Source: Acidobacteriota bacterium
Lineage (GTDB): Bacteria; Acidobacteriota; Vicinamibacteria; Vicinamibacterales; JAHECP01
Assembly: GCA_024641665.1 (NCBI GenBank)
Contig: JAHECP010000042.1
Span: 1 to 35,540 of the forward strand
Length of the DNA: 35,540 nt
Direction: 5' to 3'
The notes beneath the pieces are model-generated. The model worked only from the letters and a program-made list of their open reading frames with translations, was not told the DNA's origin and ran no database searches. Below are positions 16,120-23,603 of the stretch, piece after piece (position 1 is the first letter of the stretch; each line of letters starts with the position of its first letter). The position numbers and the translations under genes were made by a program.

Positions 16120-18899
16120 CGGACTCTCCTCGATCTCGCCAGGTAGCCCGCCGTTTGCGCCGCGGCGGCCCCCGCGTGGAGCACGGTGTCTGGAATGTCC
16201 CGCGCCGCCGAAGCGCAACCGGCCACGAAGACGCCGTCGATGCTGGTCCGGCCCGGTTCCGTGTCCTCGTCCATCTCACGGACGTAGGCGTGATCGTCCG
16301 CCTGAAGCTGGCCGCCGGGAAAGAGGCTCAACGCCTCACGATTCGGCAGGAGCCCGACCGAGAGCACCACGAGGTCGTGTTCCATCCGCTTCCTGCCCCC
16401 GCCTCCTTCGATGTCCTCGTAGGTGACGATCAGGCCGCCGTCGGCTTTCTCCTCGACGGTGGCCACCTTGCCCTTGACGAACGAGATACCCATGCCCTTG
16501 GCCTGCTCGAAGAACTCCTCGTACCCCTTTCCGAAGGCGCGGATGTCGATGTGGTAGATGGTCACGTCGGCCAGCGGAAGGGCCCCCAGGATGAGCTGCG
16601 CCTGCTTGAGGGAGTACATGCAGCAGACCCTGGAGCACAGGCGGTGGTCCACGGTGCAGTCGCGGGAGCCCGTGCAGAGCACGTAGGCAATGTTGTCCGG
16701 CGTCTTGCCGTCCGAGGGGCGCAGCACGGCGTTGTAGGGGCGTGTGGGCGCCAGCAGCCGGTCCATTTTCATGGCACTGATCACGTTGGGGAACCGGCCG
16801 TAGCCCAAGGTGGGCTTGCGTCTCGCATCGAACAGCTCGAACCCGGTGGCAACGATGACCGACGCGACCGTCTCGTCGATCCGCTCTTCGCGCATGTCGA
16901 AGCGGAACGCATGGGCGGGACAGGCGTGGACACATTCGTGACACTCGCTGCAGCCGCCGCAGTCCAGACAGCGCGTGGCCCCGCCTCGCGCCTCCTCCTC
17001 GGTGACCGGCAGCTCGACCTCGACCATCGAGCGGAGACGTTCCTCGATCGACCGTTCACGCCTGGTCATCGCCGGACGGGGCGCAGCGCCAGGGGTGCGT
17101 GCAAGGGCGTCGGCTTTGTCCACCACTGGCAACGGTTCGTCGAAGCGCAGGCCGTCCAGCCTCTCACCCCTAAGGAACCGATCCATGTAGAACGCGGCGC
17201 GTCGCGCTTGGCCGATGGCCTGCGCGATCATCGACGGGCCGGTGACCGCGTCCCCGCCTGCGAAGACGTGGGGAAGAGACGTCTGGAGCGTTTCGGCGTC
17301 CACCTTCACCGTGCCGTTCTTGTTGAGGGCGACCTCGTCGCCAAAGGGTGAGGTGCTGGGCTTGAGGCCGATGGTCAGAATCACGAGATCCACCGGGGTC
17401 TCTCTCTCGGAACCGGGCACCGGCACGGGCCTTCGCCGGCCGCTCGCGTCCGGATCGCCCAGGCGCATTCCGAGGCTCTCCACGGTCGTCAGGCGTCCCC
17501 CGGTCCCCAGGAACCGCGTCGGTGTCTCGAGCAGCCGGAGCTCCACCCCCTCCGCCAGCGCGGCGTCCACCTCCCAGTCGTGCGCGGGCATCTCCTTGCG
17601 ACTCCGCCGGTATTGAATGACGACCTTCCGCGCGCCGAGGCGCAGGGCCACCCGTGCCGGGTCGATGGCCGAGTTGCCTCCGCCCACGACCATCACCGTC
17701 TTGCCCGACAGATCCGCGAGGCGTCCGGTGTTGGCTTGCACGAGGAAGTCCATGGCATCCATGACCCCGTCCAGCTCTTCGCCGTCCACGCCAAGGGCAA
17801 ACCCGTCGTACGTGCCGACGCCGAGGAAGACGGCGTCGAAGCCGTTCGTCGTCAGCTCGGAGAGCGAGCCGGCGCGGGTGTTGGTCTTGATCTCCACGCC
17901 CAGCGCCTCGATGTTGAGGATGTCGCGGTCCACGACATCCTTGGGCAGGCGGTAGGCCGGGATGCCGTACCGCAGCATGCCGCCGGCCTGGGGCGCGGCC
18001 TCGAAGACGGTCACGGGGTAACCTCGTCGGGCCAGGTGGTACGCGACGGACAGGCCGGCGGGCCCGGAACCAACGACGGCCACTCGTTCCCGCCGCAGCG
18101 TGTCGGGCGGGCCGTATTCGGGCACGGGATGGCTCGCGTAGTAGCGATCCGCCATGAACCGCTTGATGGCGCGAATGGGCACCGTGCCCTCCAGACCTTC
18201 CCGCGTGCAGGATCCTTCGCAGGGCGCGTAACAGGCGCGGCTGAGACTCCCGGGCAGCGGCGCGTCCTCCATGTGCAGGCGGAAGGCCTCTTCGTATCTG
18301 CCCGCGCGCACGAGCGAGACGTACCCATGGGCCTTGACCCCCGCGGGGCACGCGAACGTGCAAGGAGAGGTGCCGTAGCGGTCCACGAGCGCCTTCTTCG
18401 GCACCGCCTGCGGAAAGGCGATGTGGGCCGCCCGGCGGGCCACCAGGTTCTCGTTGAATTCGTCCGGGATGGCGACGGTGCAGACCGCTTCGCACTCCGC
18501 GCAGCCGGTGCAGGCGGACCAGTCCACGAAGGTGGGCTTCTTGCGGAGCCTGACGCGGAAGAGGCCGTGTTCGTCCTTCCGGATGGTCTCGATCTCGCTG
18601 TAGAGGAGGGTGGTGATGTTGGGATGGTGCGCGGTGGAGGCCATCTTGGGGGTGGAGATGCAGCTCGCGCAGTCCAGCGTCGGGAAGACCTTGCTCAAGA
18701 GCACCATCTTGCCGCCGATGCTGGGCGCCTTCTCGACGAGCAGGACCCTGTAGCCCATGTCGCCCAGACTGAGCGCCGACTCCATTCCGGCGATGCCGCC
18801 CCCGACGATCAGGACGTCGTGTGTGACCGTCTCCCCCGAGCGCGACGGGGGAGACGGCGGCGTGTCGGTGACGGCGACCAGCCCGTGGTCATCAGCCAT
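16116..18899 (-). CDS. HdrA with embedded GltD-like NAD(P)H module
   Basis: A 927-residue fusion. HdrA-type FAD motif VLIVGGGIAGMESALSLG lies at 29-46, CASC at 77-80 and a [4Fe-4S] motif CTGCAECEAVC at 130-140. A complete GltD/NfnB-like module then interrupts HdrA (about 175-575): SPCTFACPAG and CYAPCEGSC cysteines, FAD motif VVGSGPAGLSVAYHLARRG, NAD(P)-binding VVGGGNSAIDPARVA and GGDAVTGPSMIAQAIGQ. HdrA resumes with a Cys-rich stretch (644-660), VLCTGSRDC...CSRVCC (740-760) and VFVAGCASAARDIPDT. Free GltD proteins bind NADPH in glutamate synthase. Here the module could bring NAD(P)H electrons to an Hdr/Qmo-like complex, possibly by bifurcation (inference). It overlaps the MvhD-like gene by 8 bp. 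Confidence 0.92.
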   Translation of the reverse strand: MADDHGLVAVTDTPPSPPSRSGETVTHDVLIVGGGIAGMESALSLGDMGYRVLLVEKAPSIGGKMVLLSKVFPTLDCASCISTPKMASTAHHPNITTLLYSEIETIRKDEHGLFRVRLRKKPTFVDWSACTGCAECEAVCTVAIPDEFNENLVARRAAHIAFPQAVPKKALVDRYGTSPCTFACPAGVKAHGYVSLVRAGRYEEAFRLHMEDAPLPGSLSRACYAPCEGSCTREGLEGTVPIRAIKRFMADRYYASHPVPEYGPPDTLRRERVAVVGSGPAGLSVAYHLARRGYPVTVFEAAPQAGGMLRYGIPAYRLPKDVVDRDILNIEALGVEIKTNTRAGSLSELTTNGFDAVFLGVGTYDGFALGVDGEELDGVMDAMDFLVQANTGRLADLSGKTVMVVGGGNSAIDPARVALRLGARKVVIQYRRSRKEMPAHDWEVDAALAEGVELRLLETPTRFLGTGGRLTTVESLGMRLGDPDASGRRRPVPVPGSERETPVDLVILTIGLKPSTSPFGDEVALNKNGTVKVDAETLQTSLPHVFAGGDAVTGPSMIAQAIGQARRAAFYMDRFLRGERLDGLRFDEPLPVVDKADALARTPGAAPRPAMTRRERSIEERLRSMVEVELPVTEEEARGGATRCLDCGGCSECHECVHACPAHAFRFDMREERIDETVASVIVATGFELFDARRKPTLGYGRFPNVISAMKMDRLLAPTRPYNAVLRPSDGKTPDNIAYVLCTGSRDCTVDHRLCSRVCCMYSLKQAQLILGALPLADVTIYHIDIRAFGKGYEEFFEQAKGMGISFVKGKVATVEEKADGGLIVTYEDIEGGGGRKRMEHDLVVLSVGLLPNREALSLFPGGQLQADDHAYVREMDEDTEPGRTSIDGVFVAGCASAARDIPDTVLHAGAAAAQTAGYLARSRRVR

Positions 18900-19329
18900 C
18901 GCGCATACCCTCCGGCGCGGAGGTCAGTGCGGCCAGCGCCGTGTGGAACTTCTCCATGTGGGACGCGAAGGACTCGGCGCACACCGAGCAGACCGCGGCC
19001 ATCTTGAGCCGCCGCGGGTCGTGACCGTGGCCTCGAAGGAGCTGCTGGGCCGCCTCGACGACCCGCCCGGTCCGCGCGGTGCAGTCCTGGACGTACGCGC
19101 AATCGGTGCCGTCGGCGGCGACGAACACGCCGTCGAAGCCCGCTTCGACGGCGTGCAGGATCCAGGACGGCTTGATGCCGCTCGAGCAGGGCACCGAGAT
19201 GACCACCGTTGAGACCGGATAGTGCATGTGCGCGCTCCCCGCCAGATCGATCCCCGGGTCGGAAATCGTGTTGGTGGAGAAGACCAGGATCCTCGGATCC
19301 GCCGCCCGGCCGGTTGGAGGGGGGGACAC
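18892..19329 (-). CDS. MvhD-like protein lacking N-terminal cysteines
   Basis: A 145-residue protein of the MvhD/FrhD-like hydrogenase iron-sulfur subunit family, which normally carries a [2Fe-2S] cluster and docks onto HdrA. The scaffold is clear: ILVFSTNTISDPGIDLAGS, VVISVPCSSGIKP, AGFDGVFVAADGTDCAYVQ and AAVCSVCAESF. The usual CNWCS near the start is replaced by TNTIS (Thr19, Ile22), while Cys48 and Cys77 remain. Cluster binding is therefore doubtful, and the protein may be structural. The start is a GTG at 19329 that shares a base with the tusA stop (TAGTG), which implies coupled translation. The C-terminus overlaps hdrA-gltD by 8 bp. Confidence 0.82.
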   Translation of the reverse strand: MSPPPTGRAADPRILVFSTNTISDPGIDLAGSAHMHYPVSTVVISVPCSSGIKPSWILHAVEAGFDGVFVAADGTDCAYVQDCTARTGRVVEAAQQLLRGHGHDPRRLKMAAVCSVCAESFASHMEKFHTALAALTSAPEGMRDG

Positions 19330-19583
19330 TACTTCAGTCTCCTCACGAAGATCCTCCAGAACCCCGCGTCCGCGATGCTGCCCAGGTAGTCGTGGCCCAC
19401 CTTCCTGGCCCAGAGGGGAATGTCTTCGTTGGTGCCCTCATCCGAGGAGAGGACCTCGAGAACGCCTCTGAGGGCCACGGAGGCCATGGCCCGCTTCGCC
19501 TCCAGCAGGGGGCCAGGACAGGCTGTCCCGCGGGCGTCCACACTCCTGGTCACCGTGAGCTGCTTCAGTTCATCCGGGGTCAT
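19329..19583 (-). CDS. tusA: TusA-family sulfur carrier
   Basis: An 84-residue TusA/SirA homologue. The signature VDARGTACPGPLLEAKRAM carries the persulfide-bearing Cys22 in CPxP. The C-terminal half (VLEVLSSDEGTNEDIPLWARKVGH) is also typical of the fold. TusA carries sulfane sulfur between enzymes: in tRNA thiolation, molybdenum-cofactor work or, in sulfur-metabolism operons with DsrE and Hdr-type proteins, in energy metabolism. The last is likely here from context. AAGGAGG precedes the ATG at 19583, and its stop overlaps the next start. Confidence 0.92.
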   Translation of the reverse strand: MTPDELKQLTVTRSVDARGTACPGPLLEAKRAMASVALRGVLEVLSSDEGTNEDIPLWARKVGHDYLGSIADAGFWRIFVRRLK

Positions 19584-19650
19584 CCCAACCTCCTTCAGGT
19601 CGGCTCACTCGTTTCGGGCCGGCGAGCGTGACAACGGCCGATGTCGTTCC

Positions 19651-19842
19651 TCAGTCGTTGCGCGTGAACGCATGTTCACCGCACCGCCAGCAACCCTGTC
19701 GCGCGAGGTCGCGACGTCGGTCCACCCCCTTGTCGCAGAGCCACCACTCGTCGCGCTCGTCCTTCACCACTTCCATGGGGCGGGCGCTCGGGTGGATGAT
19801 GCCGCTGCCCAGCTGAACGACGTGCTCGTTTGCGGGGTTCAT
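19651..19842 (-). CDS. Small Cys-containing protein, first in sulfur operon
   Basis: A 63-residue protein with the pattern HVVQLGSGIIHPSARPMEVV, a central EWWLCDKGVD and a final QGCWRCGEHAFTRND. The three cysteines (one single and a CxxC) and tryptophans suggest a small metal or redox site, perhaps a zinc ribbon half. I do not recognise a named family, though similar short proteins appear to accompany tusA in sulfur operons. AAGGAGG precedes the ATG at 19842. It is the first gene after the sigma-54 promoter (leader about 36 nt) and lies 67 bp ahead of tusA. Function unknown. Confidence 0.75.
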   Translation of the reverse strand: MNPANEHVVQLGSGIIHPSARPMEVVKDERDEWWLCDKGVDRRRDLARQGCWRCGEHAFTRND

Positions 19843-19889
19843 CTGGCACCTCCTTCTTCCGATTCATGCCGACGCCTGGATTCGGAGGG

Positions 19890-19904
19890 GCAAGCGCCGT
19901 GCCA
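19890..19904 (-). promoter_or_regulatory. Perfect sigma-54 (-24/-12) promoter
   Basis: Minus strand, TGGCAC (19904-19899), 5 bases, TTGC (19893-19890). This matches the core sigma-54 consensus exactly at both conserved halves and in spacing. Transcription would start near 19878, leaving about 36 nt before the 63-aa gene and reading into tusA and the Hdr/Qmo genes. The next gene upstream encodes a sigma-54 activator, which supports the assignment. Confidence 0.85.
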
Positions 19905-19936
19905 GTGGTGGCACCGCCCGCGGTCCTCTGCGGTTC

Positions 19937-19957
19937 GTGACGTCAGCAATCCGTCAC
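19937..19957. promoter_or_regulatory. Inverted repeat, candidate activator-binding site
   Basis: GTGACG-N9-CGTCAC is a perfect 6-bp inverted repeat that begins 33 bp upstream of the -24 element. Its symmetry suits a Fis-type HTH dimer, but it is closer to the promoter than a typical enhancer site (usually 80-200 bp). The protein most likely to bind is EBP-2 (20244-21596), by position only. Confidence 0.4.
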
Positions 19958-20243
19958 CCCTGAGAGCCGGCCCAAACAGGCGCGCGTCGGCGTGTCATTC
20001 GCGTTGGGACGGCTGGCGAAGACGATCCGCACGAGGGTTCCCGGAAGCACGAGTGGCGTCTCTGCAACGCCGCGCGGGAAGGAAGGTAGCGGTCTTGCAC
20101 CCCGTTTGGCCGGCCCGCCGTCGGACCGCCTGAGGCGCAGGGCCCTGTCGCACACCCTGGGAGGCCCCACGCAGACGGGGCCGGCAGGCAATTCGGGTTC
20201 TCGTTGGGGAAGGGAGAGGCGGCCGACCGCGGATTGGGCGCGA
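19958..20243. other. Non-coding stretch between EBP-2 and sulfur operon
   Basis: With the promoter elements this makes a 401-bp gap (19843-20243). A perfect 6-bp stem hairpin (20163-20168 with 20177-20182, 8-nt loop) lies about 60 bases beyond the EBP-2 stop and may end its transcription, although no T-tract follows. Open frames across it are arginine- and proline-rich and were not accepted as genes. DNA here may hold further enhancer sites. Confidence 0.4.
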
Positions 20244-21596
20244 TCAGCCGGCGCTCGTACCCCGGCGGCGGGGGATCGTGAGGCCGAGCGCTCGTATCTT
20301 GCGGAACAAGGTGGTCTTGTGCATGCCGAGCTGGCGGGCCGTTTCCAAACGGTTCCAGTTGTTGCGCCGGAGCGCATTCATCAGGAAGGCGGCCTCCAGT
20401 TGCTGGAGTCTGCCGGCCGCGGGAATGCCGGTCAGGCTGGTGCAGGGCGGGAAGTCCGCGAGGTGACGGGGCTCGATCTGGCCGCTCCGGCACAGCACGA
20501 ACGCGCGCTCGATGATGTTCTCGAGCTCACGCACGTTGCCCGGGTAGTGATGGGACATCAGGCACGAGAGCACGTCGTCCGAGACGCCGGTGACTTCCTT
20601 GTTCTGGAGCGCGTTGAACCGGGCGATGAAGTGGTCGATGAGCAGGGGCAGGTCTTCCATGCGCTCCCGGAGCGGCGGGATCTCCAGCCTCACGACGTTG
20701 ATCCGGTAGTAGAGGTCGTCGCGAAACTGGCGCGATTCGACGAGCGCCGTCAGGTTCTTGTTCGTGGCGGCGATCATCCGCACGTCCGCCCCCACGGGCT
20801 GCGTCGAGCCGAGAGGCTCGTAGACCCGTTCCTGGAGAAACCGCAAGAGGCGAACCTGCAGCGCCGCCGACACGTCGCCGACCTCGTCGAGGAACAGCGT
20901 GCCCCCTTCCGCGGCCGCGACGCGTCCGGGCTTGTCTTTTCGGGCGTCGGTGAACGCGCCGGCCCTGTAACCGAACAGTTCCGACTCCAGGAGCGAGTCG
21001 GGAAGCGCCCCGCAGTTGACGGCGACGAACGGCTTCTTCTTGCGCGGGCTCACGTTGTGAATCGCCCGGGCGAACAGTTCCTTGCCGGTGCCGGTTTCAC
21101 CTTCGATGAGGACCGTGCTCGAGGTTTCGGCGATCGCCGGGAGAATATCGAACAGTTGCCGCATCCGATGGCTGCAGCTCAGGATATCTTCGCAGCAGTA
21201 GTCCCGCTCGATCTGCCTGCGCAGGTGCTCGATCATCGTGAGGTCGCGGAAGGTTTCCACGCCACCGACAATGTCACCCCGACGGTCTCTCAGAATGGCG
21301 GTCGAGATGCTGATCGGCTTGCGGTTGCCGGCCGCGTCCAGGATCTTCACCGCTCTGCCGATGATCGGCGAACCCGTGGCGATGGTCTGCTGCAGCGTGC
21401 ACTCCCGCTCGCAGATGTCGGCGCGGAAGATGTCCCGGCACGGCTGCCCGATGGCGCGCTCCCGCGGAATACCCGTGATCTCTTCCGCAGCCCGGTTGAA
21501 CGACGTGATCCTCCAGTTCACATCCACCGTGAACACGCCCTCGGTGATCGAGTCCAGGATCGTGTCGTGCATGTCGGAACGCGTGCCCGAGGACAT
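20244..21596 (-). CDS. PAS-domain sigma-54 activator (EBP-2)
   Basis: A 450-residue enhancer-binding protein, clearly paralogous to EBP-1. It has a PAS domain (about 10-125) with Cys53, Cys62 and Cys66 at the same positions, a linker with extra cysteines (DYCCEDILSCSH, 133-143), and an AAA+ domain with Walker A GETGTGKE (166-173), contact loop GAFTDA (213-218) and Walker B GGTLFLDEV (231-239). A Fis-type HTH closes it (WNRLETARQLGMHKTTLFRKI). Such proteins remodel sigma-54 RNA polymerase. The lack of a receiver domain suggests direct sensing through PAS. The gene lies directly upstream of the perfect sigma-54 promoter of the sulfur operon and is its most likely activator. The start at 21596 has only a weak ribosome-binding site; an internal ATG at residue 9 is an alternative. 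Confidence 0.93.
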   Translation of the reverse strand: MSSGTRSDMHDTILDSITEGVFTVDVNWRITSFNRAAEEITGIPRERAIGQPCRDIFRADICERECTLQQTIATGSPIIGRAVKILDAAGNRKPISISTAILRDRRGDIVGGVETFRDLTMIEHLRRQIERDYCCEDILSCSHRMRQLFDILPAIAETSSTVLIEGETGTGKELFARAIHNVSPRKKKPFVAVNCGALPDSLLESELFGYRAGAFTDARKDKPGRVAAAEGGTLFLDEVGDVSAALQVRLLRFLQERVYEPLGSTQPVGADVRMIAATNKNLTALVESRQFRDDLYYRINVVRLEIPPLRERMEDLPLLIDHFIARFNALQNKEVTGVSDDVLSCLMSHHYPGNVRELENIIERAFVLCRSGQIEPRHLADFPPCTSLTGIPAAGRLQQLEAAFLMNALRRNNWNRLETARQLGMHKTTLFRKIRALGLTIPRRRGTSAG

Positions 21597-21821
21597 TGGC
21601 TACCCGCTTTCGCTGGGACAGGCCCGGCCAGCCCGTTGGGCGTCGAACGCCACGGGTACATACTATCCCCCCCTTCCCCTCGCGTTCTGCGGTGGATGCC
21701 CGTTGTCGCGCCAGCGACGCCGGCGCCGTGTGGAACGAGACCGGTTGGCTCCCGCATCGGCCGACCGCGGCAATCCGCGCACGGCTGTGTCGGGAACGGG
21801 TGGGATCGGCGGCACGCCCGT

Positions 21822-22232
21822 CACGCGTTGAGTCCGAAGGTGCTCGACCTCGGTCAGGTCGCGGAAGAACTCCACGCCGCCCATCACCTGTCCGTCCTCG
21901 TCGGGGAGAATGGTGGTGCTGACGCTGATCGGCACCGCGCAGCCTTCCTGCGTGATCATGGTGACCCGGGCGTTCTCGACGGGGCCGTGGCTCGCGAGAC
22001 TGTCCCGGAGTGCGCAGCGCTTGTGACAGACCTCGGTGCGGAAGATCTCGAAGCCGCACCGGCCCACGGCCTCGCGGGCGGTGAAGCCGGTGGTTGCCTC
22101 ACCCGCCCGGTTGAACGAGGTGATGATGCGGGCTCTGTCGACGGTGAAGACACCGTCGCAGTTGCCGTCGACGATGACGCTGGCGAACTTCGTGTCCGCA
22201 CTGACCGTGCCGGCCGTTACATCGTCAGCGAC
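21822..22232 (-). pseudogene. Orphan PAS domain, remnant of a third activator
   Basis: About 135 codons encode a PAS domain of the EBP-1/EBP-2 type: CDGVFTVDRARIITSFNRAG, GRCGFEIFRTEVCHKRCAL with three cysteines (here C-x9-C-x3-C), VPISVSTTILPDEDGQVMGG and FFRDLTEVEHLR. Similarity stops where the activators continue into their AAA+ domain, and what follows is arginine-rich junk to a stop at 21663. There is no usable start codon in frame near the PAS beginning. The hypothetical ORF at 22217-22579 ends just upstream in another frame, so a frameshifted fusion is possible. I read it as the remains of a third PAS activator that lost its output domains. DNA from 21597 to 21821 shows nothing else. 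Confidence 0.75.
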
Positions 22233-22579
22233 GTGGCCGCTCGGCTCAGCCGGACCCAGGTGCACGGTTCCAGGCCCAGCGCGTCCGTGAGGAGCGCGGC
22301 GGGGTCGTTGAGGTGGATTGTCTCGGGCCGGTTCGGCCCCACGAGCACGACCGGACAGACGAAGCCGCGAGCGAAGTCCGCGATCGGCTGGCCACCGAAC
22401 ACCGCGTCGTACCCGGGAACGCCGAGGACCAACACCTGGAACTCCCGCGTGCACAGGCAGCGGTGCAGCTCGGTCCATTCTTCGTCCTCGCAGACCCGGA
22501 ACCCGGCGTCCAGGTAGTCGCCCAGCCGCACGTCGTAGTAGAAGCGTAGCGTGCGCGTACCACCTCGATCACCCGGCAC
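22217..22579 (-). CDS. Hypothetical protein, possibly a UspA-like fragment
   Basis: A 120-codon ORF from a GTG at 22579. The central QVLVLGVPGYDAVFGGQ and FVCPVVLVGPNRPETI segments recall the C-terminal phosphate-binding part of universal stress proteins, but the match is weak and made by eye. The first dozen residues may not be coding. It ends in the frame next to the orphan PAS domain and may once have been its N-terminal part (a +1 or -1 shift would join them). No ribosome-binding site is convincing. It may be a pseudogene. Confidence 0.4.
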   Translation of the reverse strand: MPGDRGGTRTLRFYYDVRLGDYLDAGFRVCEDEEWTELHRCLCTREFQVLVLGVPGYDAVFGGQPIADFARGFVCPVVLVGPNRPETIHLNDPAALLTDALGLEPCTWVRLSRAATSLTM

Positions 22580-22965
22580 CCGCGAGCAGCGCGAGAACGC
22601 GACGCACGACGATCGATGACTGTACGACTACCGGATGGACGTGGCGGGGGCTGACGGCCGAGCAGATCCGCGCCACCAGTCGGGAGTGTCCGCGACCCTG
22701 CGGGCGCGGGCCGTTGATGCGGCAAGGCAGGGCGTGCCGCTCCTGCGGGCCGTCACGCTCGACCGGTCCGGCAGTCGAACCCGCCTGGACCGCCGCATGC
22801 TGCAGGGTTCCACGCCGGCCGCACCGTGGCAATCTGCCGCGCCGGAGCCTCGCCTTGCCGCGGTCCGCCTTCGACAACCCGCTGAATCCGGCGACCTTAC
22901 CCTGTGCGCGCTTCGTCGAAGTCGGGCGGCGGGCGCGTTGCAGCGGCCCTGGTTCGGAGTTGTTC
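22580..22965. other. 386-bp region without an accepted gene
   Basis: Open frames exist on both strands, but their composition (Arg, Ala, Gly) looks like GC-rich background. A GG-N10-GC pair with TTGCA (22928-22941) sits just before the NifX-like gene and could be a poor sigma-54 promoter; its -24 half is weak. The region may contain decayed sequence left from the pseudogenes on its left. Confidence 0.4.
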
Positions 22966-23337
22966 ATGACGCGCGTGGCCATTCCCGACTGGCACGGTCA
23001 GGTGTCGCCGGTGTTCGACGTCGCGGCGCGCGTGCTCGTGGCCGATCTCGAGGGTGGGCGTGAAATCCGCCGGAAGGTCGAGCCGCTCACCGGGTTGACG
23101 CCGGCCGGTCGCGTGCTCCGGCTCGCAGCGCTGGAGGTCGACACGCTCGTCTGCGGGGTCATCTCACGTCCGCTCGAGGAGTTGGCCGGCGCGCGCGGCA
23201 TCCAGGTGATCGCGCTCGTCAGCGGCCCAGTGGACACCGTTGCGCGGATCGTGGAGCAGGGCCAGCCAATCCCCGAGACGTACCTGCTGCCCGGCTGCCG
23301 AGAGCCGCGCATCCAACCCGCCGCACGAGATCGATGA
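22966..23337 (+). CDS. NifX/MTH1175-type cluster-binding protein
   Basis: A 123-residue member of the same short NifX-like group as the protein at 11102. Family marks are TRVAIPDWHGQVSPVFDVAA, TLVCGVISRPLEELAG, VIALVSGPVDTV and the C-terminal TYLLPGCRE. Both the CG and PGC cysteines are present here, unlike the copy at 11102. It starts a plus-strand module with a winged-helix protein, a radical SAM remnant and a CooC-type ATPase. GGAG lies six bases before the ATG at 22966. Such proteins hold or transfer Fe-S or Mo-Fe-S clusters; the target is not known. Confidence 0.88.
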   Translation: MTRVAIPDWHGQVSPVFDVAARVLVADLEGGREIRRKVEPLTGLTPAGRVLRLAALEVDTLVCGVISRPLEELAGARGIQVIALVSGPVDTVARIVEQGQPIPETYLLPGCREPRIQPAARDR

Positions 23338-23384
23338 GCGCTGCGCGTCGAAGGCCGTGTGATCCTGACTGTTGGAGTGTCGCC

Positions 23385-23603
23385 ATGGAAGTCGATCCCG
23401 CGTTGGTGGACGACGCCCTGCTCGTGCGGATGCGCGGCGAGTTTCACGAGATGCCGGGGCTCAAGCTCACGGCGCACCAGGCGCGCCGCCTCTGGGGGCT
23501 CGACGCCCCAATCTGCGACGCGCTCCTGGCGGAGCTGGTCGAGACCGGCTTCCTGCGGCGCGCCAGGGACGGCAGCTTCGCCAGGGCCGACGCGCGCCCA
23601 TGA
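23385..23603 (+). CDS. Small winged-helix protein (72 aa)
   Basis: A 72-residue protein with a winged-helix-like core: helix VDDALLVRMRGEFHEMPG, LKLTAHQARRLWGLD, then ICDALLAELVETGFLRRARDGSF. GGAG lies seven bases upstream of the ATG at 23385; a longer reading from 23334 is less likely. Its TGA overlaps the ATG of the radical SAM remnant (ATGA), so it was coupled to that gene. Proteins like this are common in proteobacteria and acidobacteria without assigned function. Binding DNA is plausible, and unlike the 83-aa protein it is not part of the Hdr operon. Confidence 0.75.
   Translation: MEVDPALVDDALLVRMRGEFHEMPGLKLTAHQARRLWGLDAPICDALLAELVETGFLRRARDGSFARADARP

Noticed and set aside
22580-22965. 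Open frames such as 22635-23063 as a gene
   Set aside because: The frame runs into the NifX-like gene in another frame and is arginine-rich with no motif, ribosome-binding site or start support.
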